Source of the DNA: Caulochytrium protostelioides
Lineage: Eukaryota > Chytridiomycota > Caulochytriomycetes > Caulochytriales > Caulochytriaceae
Direction: 5' to 3'
Length of the DNA stretch: 59,706 nucleotides
NCBI GenBank assembly: GCA_003615045.1
Contig: ML014230.1
Span: 1 to 59,706 of the forward strand
Position numbers and translations under genes: made by a program. This document shows positions 28,384 through 39,100 of the stretch, one piece after another. Numbering within the stretch: position 1 is the first letter of the stretch; every line of letters begins with the position of its first letter. The notes beneath the pieces were generated by a model, which worked only from the letters and a program-made list of their open reading frames with translations, was not told where the DNA came from and made no database searches.

Positions 28384-29906
28384 TGTTAGGTAAGGAAGGA
28401 CCTATCTATTCGAGCATGCTCGTTAAAAGATATCAATCGGCCGCCAGATGTATCGTCAGATGTTTGAACATGATACAAAACATGCTGTCTGAGATGAGGA
28501 TCAGCGGAAACACTAAGCACCACCGCATCAGCCGCTTTGAGATATGATGATTGCCCAGTGATGATCCCCGCTTTCTAGCAAGTTGTTTCTGCCATGACAC
28601 CAGCATGCCTATGACGGCTTCGGATCACCTAGAGACGGTCGACTTCGTTGCTTCGACTCGTCGACGCGTCGACATGGGCCGATCGCTGGTCCAGCCGATG
28701 TCAGCCAGCGGCATGGCCACCCAAGGGGTGTGACGCAGCGCGTTCCGGGTGCCGGGGCCTGGTCTGACACCCGGGTCCGGTGGGGTGCAGCGTGGGGTGA
28801 CGCTCCGTGGCCCGAGTTGTCGGAGTTTCGTCAGAGGGCGTGCTTGGCCATATAACGATTATGGCAATAGATCGCAAATCGATCGAAAAGAATAGGATAG
28901 AGAGATGCTGGTGAGGCCCAGTGAGTCTCGGCCTCAAGACGCCTGACTGGGTGGTCATGGCCAGATCAGGACGATCTGGCGAGCCGTTTCTACCTGAGCG
29001 CCGACTGAATGGCCTCGCTTCGAGGGATCTAGCGGTGTTTGTGCCTCCCCATGTTCGGCTGGTTGCGCCCGCGCCTGTGAGGCGGCGCCTAATCAAACGC
29101 CAAACCAGCCCCCACGCGCTCCTACCCTACCAACGAAGACCAGGTATAGGTCACTCAAAAAAAAATAGTAGAAAGCTCGCTGCAGCGCTACCCCTTTTCA
29201 GAGTTGGTTTCGGCAGATGAGTTGTGACACACGCCTGAGCGGTTGCCGACTTCCATGGCCACCGTCCTGCTGTCGAGATGAACCACTCTGGCTGGGGGGT
29301 CGTTGTTGGTGCAGCCCAGGTTACGCCCTTCGGAGCGATTTTCGCCACAGCCCGAGCCGAGGGGGTCCCCAGCGATGCCGTCATTTCGACGTGACAGGCG
29401 TGGCCGGCCCAGGCCACGCGCGGCGAGCGGGGGGCCTCTTGCCATTGGCGAGTGTCCTCCGATGGGACCCCCTGACTCCTGACGCTTGACGGTAGTCGAC
29501 GCGTGCCGTGTCGTCACGCAACTCAGGTATAAGAAGTATCGCGACTCACGTATCCGCGGAGCGCGACTTGACGCATCCACCCGCCGGTGGCGACCCATGT
29601 GCATCGGAGCGATGGCGAACGAGCCGTCCGCGAACTGACTTCCAAGGGAACTCACGACACGGGTGTCCAACTCGGCTGGCCAAACCGCGCGCTTTCCACG
29701 TTTCACCTCTCTGATTGTGGTGATTTCCGCTCCAGCGAACGATATTCGTGAAGTCAACGAGAAAAATCTGTGTGCGACGTGTCGACTCGCTGGCTCTCGC
29801 TTTCACGCCTGCACCAGCTCCCGCATACCAGCCCCCGCATACCAGCTCCCGCGCACCAGCTCCCGCGCACCAGCTCCCGCACATCGACTCGCGCGCGCTG
29901 CCGTTC
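28384..29906. other. Intergenic between Fanzor relic c and a membrane-protein gene
   Basis: About 1.5 kb with no confident gene. A minus-strand frame at 29188-29757 is open for 189 codons but has no recognised motif and no matching composition bias, so I leave it uncalled. A-rich run at 29158-29167. Confidence 0.45.
29814..29885. repeat. Short minisatellite, unit CCAGCTCCCGCGCA and variants
   Basis: Five imperfect copies of a ~14-base unit directly precede the ATG of the membrane-protein gene, so they lie in its 5' leader or promoter. Confidence 0.7.
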
Positions 29907-30518
29907 ATGGCGACTCCCGGCTCGGCCTCGTCGTTCGCGGACCTTCTGAGCGCCCTCCGCACGGCGCTGCACACGGCCACGGGTCTCGGCGACGACAGCG
30001 AAGGCGTCTCCCGCCTCGCGTCGCTGCTCACTCCGCTCCTCACGCCCGTCCGCGTCGGCCTCGGCGCCGCTCCCGCGCTCCTGGGCGGAACACTTGACCA
30101 GCTCGAGGTCGTCCACCACGCGCTCCAGCAGAGCAGCGCGTCCGTGCTCGGCGCCGCCACCGTCTCGCCGCTCGTCACCGCCGTCGTTGCATTGCAGGGC
30201 GTGCTCGCGTGGCTCTGGATCCCGCTGCAGCTGCTCGGTCTCGCCGACGCCGACACGCCCGCTCGCCACGCCGCCGCCGACACGCCGCTTCCGTCGTTCC
30301 ACACGTTCGCCTCCTTGATGGTCGGCCTCGCCTCCGCCGCCACGACGTCGTGGGTCAGCGTCCTCGTGACCGCCGTCCTGTGCTACATCCTCGTCTTGCT
30401 CTCGGGCTGCCTCTTCCGCAGCCTGCGCCAGGGCGCCATCCAGCTCGTCCGCGGCACCTTCTGGGTGATGCTCATCGCCATCGGCATCTCCATCTTCAGC
30501 GTGTTCCAGCAGCAGTAA
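29907..30518 (+). CDS. Small integral membrane protein, unknown
   Basis: The 203-residue protein begins at the first ATG in frame (29907); an upstream GTG frame only adds repeat-encoded residues. The N-terminal ~75 residues are soluble-looking and Leu/Ala-rich. Three hydrophobic stretches follow: about 88-112 (VTAVVALQGVLAWLWIPLQL), about 140-165 (VSVLVTAVLCYILVLLSG) and about 180-198 (FWVMLIAIGISIFSVF). A short basic loop (LFRSLRQ) lies between the last two. There is no signal peptide. The family is not recognised, so it could be a peroxisomal, ER or plasma-membrane protein. A second short frame starts ten bases after its stop. Confidence 0.6.
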   Translation: MATPGSASSFADLLSALRTALHTATGLGDDSEGVSRLASLLTPLLTPVRVGLGAAPALLGGTLDQLEVVHHALQQSSASVLGAATVSPLVTAVVALQGVLAWLWIPLQLLGLADADTPARHAAADTPLPSFHTFASLMVGLASAATTSWVSVLVTAVLCYILVLLSGCLFRSLRQGAIQLVRGTFWVMLIAIGISIFSVFQQQ

Positions 30519-30528
30519 TCCCGTCGAG

Positions 30529-30801
30529 ATGCCGCCGCTGACCCGCGGCGCCCGGGCCGCCCGCGAACGCGCCGCCCTCTACGACGGCTTGCCCGTCCCC
30601 GTATGGCGCGCACTCACGGATGCTGCCGTCACGCTGCGCAGCGGCAGCGGCAGCGGCAGCGGCAGCAGCAGTCTCGTCTCTGCGCCGCGCGTCTACAATG
30701 ACCGCCGGTTCCGCGAGATGGCGCTCACCAATGACCGCGACGCGCCGTCCAGCGGCGGTATTCCCGTGACCGCCATCGACATCGAGTCGAGCCGCCGCTA
30801 G
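30529..30801 (+). CDS. Short open frame of 90 codons, possible small gene
   Basis: It starts with ATG ten bases downstream of the membrane-protein stop and encodes an Arg-rich N-terminus, a Ser-Gly repeat (AGCGGC units) and a non-repetitive C-terminus ending GIPVTAIDIESSRR. No family is recognised. The tight spacing is unusual for fungal genes, so it may instead be 3' UTR, or a further exon of the previous gene if its stop lies in an unrecognised intron. Confidence 0.3.
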   Translation: MPPLTRGARAARERAALYDGLPVPVWRALTDAAVTLRSGSGSGSGSSSLVSAPRVYNDRRFREMALTNDRDAPSSGGIPVTAIDIESSRR

Positions 30802-31000
30802 TAAGACCCTCATATGAATACTTGGAAATCTTGAATGGTACTGCCTGACTCCGTGCCCGTCATCAGACGCATGGGAGCATCCCAATAAGAACGTGGCGAC
30901 GATCATGGATGCACTCACGCGGCCCGTCGTATGGATCACCTTGGTGCCCGGTATGGTATATTTGAAAACTGATCGATCGTGGGTGGGCGGAGTGCGTTAG

Positions 31001-32530
31001 TATGCTGGCAGGTTATGCCGACGCAAGTATCGTCCTCTATCATGTCCCGTTTCCCCCGTCACCCGACGACCCAGTCACGACCCTTGAACGCATTCCGTAA
31101 GTCCCTTTATTGCAACGGCGGTAGGGCCTTTCGATTGATGGCACCCTTGTATGCTGACCCCCCTATGGATGTTGCTGATGGCGGTCATGATGGTCTGCTG
31201 CAGTCGGGGGCGGACGGCACACCAATTTGCGATTACGGGCATTAACTGGTATCCCGAAGACAATGGCCTCTTTACGACCGGTTCGGCCGACGGCCACGTC
31301 CATGTCTGGGACACCGACTCGCTCCGCGTGGCTACCACGTTCACCGTGGAGCAGCACCCCATCCTCTCCCATAGCATCTCGCCGGTCGCGGGCACCCCGC
31401 CGCTGATCGCCGTGGCGACGACCTTTTCGTTGCTGCGCCTCGGCGACATGCGCACCGGCGAATTCGTCCATACGCTCTTTGGCCACCATGGCGCCGTCAC
31501 CTGCACGGCCTGGAGTCCCACCGAGCCGTGGACCCTCGCGAGCGCCGGCTTCGACGGCACGGTGCATCTCTGGGACATCCGCAAGACCCTCACCCCCGTT
31601 CGTAGTATGGATATGAACGCCACCGCTCTAGCCACGGTGTCAACTTCGTCGGCGTCGGCGTCCGCGGCCACCGGTGCCGGCGACCCGATCAGCCGTCGCG
31701 ACCCCGATGGGAGCGATACGTGGATGGAGCAGACGACCCGCGCGGCGCGTGTCGATCTCCGCCACTTAAACGCCGGGCGCCGTCGCGGACGGCGCAAATC
31801 CTCCCGCGACGACGACGACGACGGCGATGCCCCTCGCGGCAGCGCCAGCGGCAGCTCGCGTGTGGCGCATCGGGGCGGGAACGACGGCATGACGGACATG
31901 ATGGGCGCGCCGAAGCAAGCGCACTACGGCCCCGTGAACGGGCTGACCTGGACCTCCGACGGGACTTCCCTGCTGACGACGGGCGGCGACGACACGGCGC
32001 GGCTGTGGGACGCGGCAGAGGGCGTTTCCCAAGGCGTCGAGTATTCCGCGGCGCACATGAGCCACGGCAGCGCGTATGGCGCCTTGAGGGGCCGGCGCAC
32101 GGGTGGCATCGGCGCGGACGCCGGCGCCGCGGGCGCGCCCCAGGACGCCTGCCGCCCGCCGGCCATCACGGCGCTCCACAGCTGCGTCGAGCCGCTCGTC
32201 TACTTTCCCTCCGACGACGGCCGCATCTACGTCGCCGAGCTCTTCACGGGCCGCGAGGTCGCGCGGCTCGAAGCGCACCGGGGCCGCGTCACCTGCGCCT
32301 CGCTGATCCCCAACGAGGCCGAGCTCGTGACGGGCGGCATCGACGGGCAGATCCTCACGTGGCGGCGGCCATCGGACGCGCCGCTGGCGCGAAGCGACGA
32401 CGGGACGGCCTCCGATAGGCCGGCGAGCGCCGGGATCGTCCAGCCAGCGTCGCCCGAGGCCGCGCATTTCTATCGGGATGTCTGGTCCGATGATGACTCC
32501 AATGATGGCTCCGAGGCTGACCGAGGATGA
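31001..32530 (+). CDS. ERCC8: ERCC8/CSA (Rad28)-type WD40 DNA-repair protein; 5' exon(s) unresolved
   Basis: Exons seen are 31001-31096 and 31204-32530. The 107-base intron has a GTAAGT donor at 31097 and a CTGCAG acceptor, and splicing keeps frame. The upstream exon reads MLAGYADASIVLYHV, matching CSA's MLSGGSDGVIVLYDL. The main exon gives FAITGINWYPEDNGLFTTGS, VWDTDSL, LSHSISPVA, LASAGFDGTVHLWDIRK, HYGPVNGLTWTSDGTSLLTT and a C-terminal DVWSDDDSND, all in human CSA order. CSA is the seven-bladed substrate receptor of a Cul4-DDB1 ligase in transcription-coupled repair. About 100 low-complexity residues are inserted between blades (RRGRRKSSRDDDDDGD region). The first ~75 residues must come from exon(s) upstream of 31001 that I could not place; the acceptor at 30999-31000 is probable, not proven. 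Confidence 0.83.
31097..31203 (+). other. Spliceosomal intron of ERCC8
   Basis: GTAAGT donor at 31097, CTGCAG acceptor ending at 31203. Splicing joins codon CC|T in frame and restores the CSA match. Confidence 0.75.
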
Positions 32531-32642
32531 CGATGGCGATCATGCGGGTTGACGATGGTAGCGAGGTCATGCCGTGATATCGATGATGGATCCATGCATG
32601 CGATACCGCCCTCGTCTGCTGTGATGATGCATCGATCTCTAC

Positions 32643-32643
<1 letters not shown>

Positions 32644-32674
<31 letters not shown>
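32644..32674. repeat. (TA)n microsatellite
   Basis: About 15 TA dinucleotides in the short gap between the convergent ERCC8 and dioxygenase genes. Confidence 0.9.
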
Positions 32675-32676
<2 letters not shown>

Positions 32677-32783
32677 CCGGGGTCAGAACGGTGATGCGTG
32701 TGCGTGACGGGTCGATCGGACCTACCGAATCGGTCCGCCCAGCCATGAGCCCCTCCGCCCGTCGCCTGTGAGCGGTGAAGCCG

Positions 32784-33406
32784 CTAAATTCGCAGGCCAC
32801 GGTCGGCGGCGCGGTGGCACGCGGGCTCGGGCGCGAGCCAAGGAGCGACGTAGGCGCGGACCCGGGCCAGATCGGCATGGCCTGAAGGAAGCGCGGCGGT
32901 GTCGATCGCGTCGCCGGTATACGGCACTTCGTGGCATTCGTAGTCCAGGTCCGCGCAGGGCTGCAGCAAGCAGAGCCGCTCCTGGACATCGAGCCTCGCG
33001 GCTGGCCGTGGCGACGAGGCCGGGGACGAGGCCGGGGAGCTCGGCGCCGTCTCCCAGCTCCCGTCGGCCGCGGCGGCCGCCGTTCCGGACGGGTCGGACC
33101 GCTGGAGCTGCGCGAAGGCGCTTGCGCGCATGGCCGGCGGCAGCGGCCGCTCCACAAAGTACGTGCAGGGTCGCCCGGGACCGTACGGCGGCCCAATGAC
33201 ATCGATAAAGGCGGCAAAGTCGGTGTTTGTCTCGTCATCGTCGCCGTCGCCGTCGTCTCGAGAGCGAGATGAGACGACCTGCCGGATCGGCTGGGCGGTG
33301 TAGGTATGGATGGTGTGCTGTGCGTCGGGCCGGATGACGGCGAGCGCCATGGGGTGATGCACGTCGACACGGTCGTAGACGGTGGCGAGCGCTGGTCGCG
33401 GGTGTC

Positions 33407-33437
<31 letters not shown>

Positions 33438-34292
33438 AGGCGTCCACGACGGCAGGCGGCTGTTACCCGAGCCGCTCGCGCGGTCGACGCCCGCCGGCGC
33501 CGGGAGCCGCGGCGTGGTGTAGGTGGCGAGGCGCGTGCCGCCCGTGACGATCTGGCTAAAGACGGTCATGCCCGGGTGGTCGTGGATGGGCATCGAGACG
33601 CCGGCGCGGAGCACAAAGACGCCGATCGTGACGGCGGGGTCGTCGAGGACGGCGTAGTACTCGACGGGCCCACGCGGACGGCGGAGACGCAGGTGCGAGC
33701 GCCGCACGCGCGACAGCAGGCGGCCGATCAGCGACTGCAGCGCCGCGACGTCGCGCGCACTCCAGGCCTGCGGCCGCGGCCGGAACAGCGCGCACGCGGC
33801 GGCCGCCAGGGCCTGCATGAGCGACGGCGCCGGCGCCGATGGCGGCGGCGGCGGCGGCTGGGACCTCATGGGCTGCCGCCCGAGCCGAGAGCGGCCGGCG
33901 GGAGGCGAAGCCGGCGGGAGAGCGGCGACGCGGGGGTCGCCGACACGGCGGCGCAGCAGGAGCAGCAGCAGACGGGATCCGATGCCGCGTCGCCTGGCAC
34001 GCGGGCGAGACTGCGGCGCGCGGGAGCGGAGCGCCTGAAGGGCATCGGCCGGCGTGGCTCGCGGCCTCGGCGCGATCACGAGGAGGCTGCGGGATCGGCG
34101 CGCAGGAAGGACCGGTGATACCGCGGAAGGAGGACCGACCGACCGGCCGTCCGTCCGTCGACCGCCACCGCGCGCACGGACCCCCGCGGCCGCGGCCGCC
34201 GTCCAGACCGACCGGTTCCCGGGACCGGGACCGCCTTCCCGCGTCGCCACGTGCGGTGTCGCGGCATCCGCGGCGTTCGGCGGGTCCGGCAT
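32784..34292 (-). CDS. ADO: Thiol dioxygenase of the ADO / plant-cysteine-oxidase family
   Basis: The core matches 2-aminoethanethiol dioxygenase/PCO enzymes, Fe(II) cupins that oxidise cysteamine or N-terminal cysteines and act as oxygen sensors. The motif VSMPIHDHPGMTVFSQIV provides His237 and His239 (numbering from 34292), and QHTIHTY near 325-331 provides the third His region. DVIGPPYGPGRPCTYF near 355-370 matches the family's (D)ILxPPYxxxxGRxCxYY. Two insertions interrupt it: a poly-Pro stretch between the cupin motifs and an Ala/Ser-rich one before the C-terminal LLQPCADLDYECHEVPYTGD. The longest frame starts at 34292 (502 residues), but its first ~140 residues are Arg/Pro-rich and unlike the family. 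The ATG at 33869 (361 residues) is a credible alternative start. Confidence 0.8.
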
Positions 34293-35435
34293 CGCCCATC
34301 GCCCATCGGACCGCGTGCCTCGGACGGCCGCGCCGCGCCCACCGCCGAGAAGGGCGAAAGGGGTCGGCGTCGGCGTCGGCGTCGGGCGGGTAGCGGCGGG
34401 TGATACGCCATGATGGGATGACCGTCGCCGCGGTCACGGCCGCGCCACGCCTTTCCCGGGTCCGACCGCCTTCGTGGGTTCGGGGGTGCTGAGCGAGGGT
34501 GCCGGCCTGTGGGGCGGCGACGGCGCAGCCCACGGGCCGACTCCATGATCACTGGGACGGCTGGAGCCGGCAAGAGTATACTGGCCTACCGGCGTCTCGG
34601 ACCTTGTGGAAACGGCGAAGGAGCCCAGACGATCGGCCACGAGGCCTCACTCCGACAGGACCGTGATCGGCGCCTTCACGGGGCGGCCTTCATGCAGGCG
34701 CGTCTTGGCGCGATGCCTCCGCGGCATGCCCGTCGCCCGTTCGCTCACCGCTGACGCGTGCTGTGGTGCTGACCGGATGCGGCGTCTTGTCGTCCACGAT
34801 CGGATGCGTCTCGCGACGGGATCGCCGCATGCGCGGCCTGTCCATGACTCACCGCCGCGGCCGCGTGTCAGGATGACCTTGCAAGGGGCCGCCGTATGCG
34901 CCGTATGCGCCTTGCTGAGCGGGGGGAGCCGGAAGCCTTGCGGGGCGGCGCCTGAGCGGCTCGGGTCGCCGTCGGCTTCCGCGCTGGCCGCCGCGCCGCA
35001 TGGCCATGGAGCCGTCGGCGCGCGTCGGGTATGCCGACGCGCCCTGGATGGATCGGCTTCCGACAGGTTTTCACCGCCTTCACCCGCGCCGCGCGTGACG
35101 CGAGCGGCACGGGGAAAGGCGGCGGAGCCGATGCGCGCGCCCTTGGCCTGAGCGCCCGCAGGGCTCGGTCCTCCGACAATGCCGTCGCTCGCCGCGGCCG
35201 TCTGTCCGTCCGTCTGTCCGTCCGTCGCCGTCGCCGCCGTCGCCGCCGTCGCCGCCGCCGTCGCCCGCCCTCGAGCTGCCCGCGCGCCGGTCACCGTCAC
35301 CGCGGCGTGTGACGACGCCAAGCGCTAGATCTCGAGCCCTCGCGCCTCGCGCCCACGGCCGCCGCCCACGGCCGCCGCCCACGGCCGGCGCGCCCGCCGC
35401 TCGCGAAAGAGGGGGCGAGCGGCGGCGGCAGCAAC

Positions 35436-35467
<32 letters not shown>

Positions 35468-36175
35468 GGGCCGCGCCTTCGCTCGCCCGGGGCGAGGACA
35501 GCCGGCGCCCGTCCATCGCCAATGAGGCGATCGGTGGCGGAGCGCGGCCAGATGCTCACGATGACGGCGGCGACGCGACGATCCGCCGGTATCGACGGCT
35601 CGTCGGTGGACGATCGGACCTGCCTGTCGCGCCCGTGCCTACATCGGACGCGCGGCCCGCCAGCCCGCGGACCGGTCGCCGTCGCTGCCGCCGGTGCCGC
35701 CGATGCCGCCGGTGCCATCGTTGCAGGAGCCAGGCGCCGGCGGGAGCCACGGCGGCGCGAGCGGCCGCGGCGTCGTATCACGCTTCTCTTCAGCGGGTCT
35801 CCTCGCCCCCGGCGCTTCGTGTTGCATACCGGCCCGCCGTCCGATCCGACGCGCGACGGCCCGTCTCCGGCCTCATCCTCGACGTGCCACCCGACCGCGA
35901 TCGCGCGACCGCGCCGCCGAGATCGAGCGCCTTCGCCCCGCCATCCACGACGACGGCCGGTGCGTTTGTCGGCGGCGTTCGACAGCGACAGCGAGACAGC
36001 GACGGCGAGACAGCGACGGCGAGACAGCGACGGCGAGACAGCGACGGCGACGCCACGGGACGCCACGCGACGCCAGCCGCTGCAGCATCCACGGCGACCG
36101 GCGATCGGCGCTGATTGCCCACGGCGACCGGCTGGGTTCGGCTCGGTTCAGATCGACTCCGCAACGTCGGTCCCC
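34293..36175. other. GC-rich intergenic between divergent dioxygenase and SHD genes
   Basis: No independent gene is recognised. The frame in phase with the SHD gene stays open back to 35309 and contains an ATG at 35522, but its Arg/Ala/Pro composition looks like untranslated GC-rich DNA. Tandem repeats lie at about 35200-35265 and 35981-36052. Confidence 0.5.
35981..36052. repeat. 14-bp tandem repeat GCGAGACAGCGACG
   Basis: About five units, some 120 bases upstream of the preferred start codon of the first SHD gene. Confidence 0.75.
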
Positions 36176-39100
36176 ATGGCTGCCCCGTCCGCCGTGGGCG
36201 CCGCGGGCGACCTCCACCTCCGGTATCCGGCCTCCTTCACGGAAGCGCCGTCGCTGATTACCGAAGGTGGCGGCGGCGGCGGCGGCGGCGGCGGCAGCGG
36301 CCGCTCGCCGCATCTGGAGCACCCGCCGCACGCGTCGGCGGCCTCCGTCGCGTCGGCATCGGCCGCCGCCGACGACCGCTCGGGGCTCAGCGCCACGGAC
36401 ACTGCCAACGCGGCGCCCGCGGTGGCCAAAGCTCATTTTGCCCTGCTTCACGTCTACCTGCGCACCTACCACAACGACCAGCAACAGCAGCAGCAACAGC
36501 AACAAGATGAAAATGCCGCGACGACGCATCTGGGCGGCCCCGCATCGGCCAACTCGGCGCACTCGGGCGCCTCGGGCGGCCACGCTGTGAGCGCGCATTC
36601 GCAGCACAACCGCAGCTCGGCCCGGGAAAAGCTCATGCGGCTGACGCTGCCCCAGTTCATGGAGCTCAGCACCGACGTCTACGATGAGCTCACGCGCCGC
36701 GAGCACCACGCCGCCGACCTGCCCTTCCTGCCGGTCCAGGGGCAGTTCCACCCCAAGCGCAACCAGGGCCGGCAGAAGCTCGCGACCCTACCCGTCTCGC
36801 GCTTCCAGGACCTCGCGAGCGACGTCCACAACGAGATCGAGCGCCGCTTCCGCGGCATCGTCAAGCTCGAAGGCGCCGCCGTCACCGCCGCGCCGGGCCC
36901 CGCGAACGGCTCCGCGCCTGCGTCGGCGCTCGCCGAAGGCGGCCGCAGCGCCAGCGCGACATCGCTCCCGCTGGGCGGCCCGGCCTCCCCTTCTGCCGCC
37001 GCGGCGGGTGGGACGCGCGGCGCGACCATCCCGCCGCCTGACTTTGCGCCGCCGCCGCCGCCGCGGCTCGTCCAGACCCCGGTGAGCGGCCACCGCGACG
37101 ATCCCGCGCAAGCCCAGGCGCAGGCGCAGGCCCAGGCCCAGGCGCAGCTGCATGCCGCCGCGGCGGCCGCGCTGAAGGCCGCGGTGCCCAAGCCCGCGAC
37201 GCCGCGGCACTACCCGCTGGCCTCGTCGGGCACGAGCGCGCCGGGCACGCCGCCGCCCGCGCTCGCGTCGTCGCTCGCCGCCGCCGCCGCCGCCCGCGTC
37301 CGGCTGCGCGACGCCTCCGCGCCGGGCGCCGTCGCCGCCGCCCTCCAGACCGCGGCCAGCAGCGCCGCCACGAGCCAGAATGGCAGCCACGCCAACCTGC
37401 CCGCCGCGACGCCGCCGCCCGCCAAGCCCCGACCGCCCCTGCCGCCCGGCTACGCCGCGGGCGCCGCCGGCGGCCACGCCGGGCCATCCGGGGCCCACGC
37501 GCCGCCTGACCCGGGGCCGATCCCCAACGTCGGCGCGGCCACGGGGCCCGCCACCGTGAGCCCCAACCCGTCCCTGGCGACGGCGACGCCGCCGCCCCTC
37601 ACGGCGCCGACGCTCTCGCCCCTGCCCGCGTCGGCGGGCAGCGCGAGCGGCGCCGGCCACGACCGGCACGCGCCGACGCCGCTGAGTCGGGCCGCCGCCG
37701 AGTCGAACGTCAGCTTTGCGGGCATCAACGATCTCATGGCCGACCTGGGCTCGATGCTGGCGAACACGTCGCCCGACGCTGGCGCGCCGCCGGCCCCGGC
37801 GAACAACGCCGTCGCCGTCGCCGTCGCCGCCGGGAGCGCCGCGGCGCGCGGCGTCACGCAGGAAGCGCTCGATGCGGTCCGCACGACGTACGAGGCGCAG
37901 CTGCGGCTGCTCCGCGAGCAGCTGCAGACCGAGCGTGACGAGCGCGACGCGCTGCGCACGACGCTCGCGCAGCGCGACGCGGCGCTCGCGGCGCTCGAGG
38001 CCACCCACGCGCGGCTCGTCGACCACCACGCCGAGCTGACCGACGACTATGCGCACCAGCAGCAGATCGCCAACGATATCCGCAACGAGGCTTCGCATCT
38101 GCTCAAGGAGATCAAGACCGTCACGACGCGCCACGAGCAGCTCACCATGCAGTATGAAGCCGTGGTCCACGAGCTCGAAACGGCCCGCAACGATCTCGAG
38201 GCGGCCCGCCGCGAGGCCGCCGCGGCGTCGACGGCGGCGGCGGTGGCGGCCGCGGCCGCGGCCACGGCGGCTAGCGCCGCCGCCGCCTCCGGCTCGACCG
38301 GCGCCATGCGCCCGCCCTCCGCCGCGCCGAGCGACCGCGCCTCGGCCCTGCCCCTCGAAGCCGCGCCTCTGTCGGCGCCGGTTGCGACCGCGGTCCCCGA
38401 GGCCACGACGCCCGTCGAGGCCGCCGCGGCGCGGCAGCCCAGCCGCCAGCGCGCCGCGGGCCCGAGCGCCGGGTCGACACCGACGCGCAGCCCCGAGAGC
38501 CGTCTGCGGGAGAGCAATTTCTCGTTCTCGAGCCCGTCGACGGGCGCCCGCGTGAGCGGCATCGCGCGCAGCCGCATCGCCGACTACCAGCAGGCGATCA
38601 ACCGCATGCTCGACGCGTCCCGCGGCACGGCGCCGTCGCAGATCCTGATGGCCATGAAGGCCACGATCCTGAGCTGCAAGGCCATCACGGAGCACGTGGA
38701 AGAGTACGAAGCGAGCGAGGCCTCGGGCGCCGTGCTGGACGCCCTCGACGTGCCGGATCCGGCCGACCCGACGGCCGCGACCTCGGCGGCCGCCCCGGGC
38801 GGCGCGACGACCCTCCGCGTACAGCTGAGCCACTGCAAGGAGGCCATGTCCCTGACGCTGACGCAGCTGATGGGCGTCGCCAAGCTGCATGCCACGCGGC
38901 CGCCGGGGCAGCCGCTCGACGCCGAGTCGCTCGATGAGCTCGAGCGCCACGCGACAGCGCTGACGAGCATCGTCGTCCGCTTGATCAAGTTGATGCGCCG
39001 CGCGCAGCACCCCGGCGCCTCGGGCGGCGCGACGCCCGCCGCGTCGACGGCGGCCGCGTCGGCCGCGTCGAGTCCCATGCGGCGCTCGGGCCCGGCCACG

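Noticed and set aside
29188-29757. 189-codon minus-strand frame
   Set aside because: No recognised motif, starts at a non-conserved position, and composition shifts along its length; could not be supported as a gene.
35309-36175. N-terminal extension of the first SHD protein
   Set aside because: The frame is open but starts only with GTG or a weak ATG, and the encoded residues look like translated repeat DNA.
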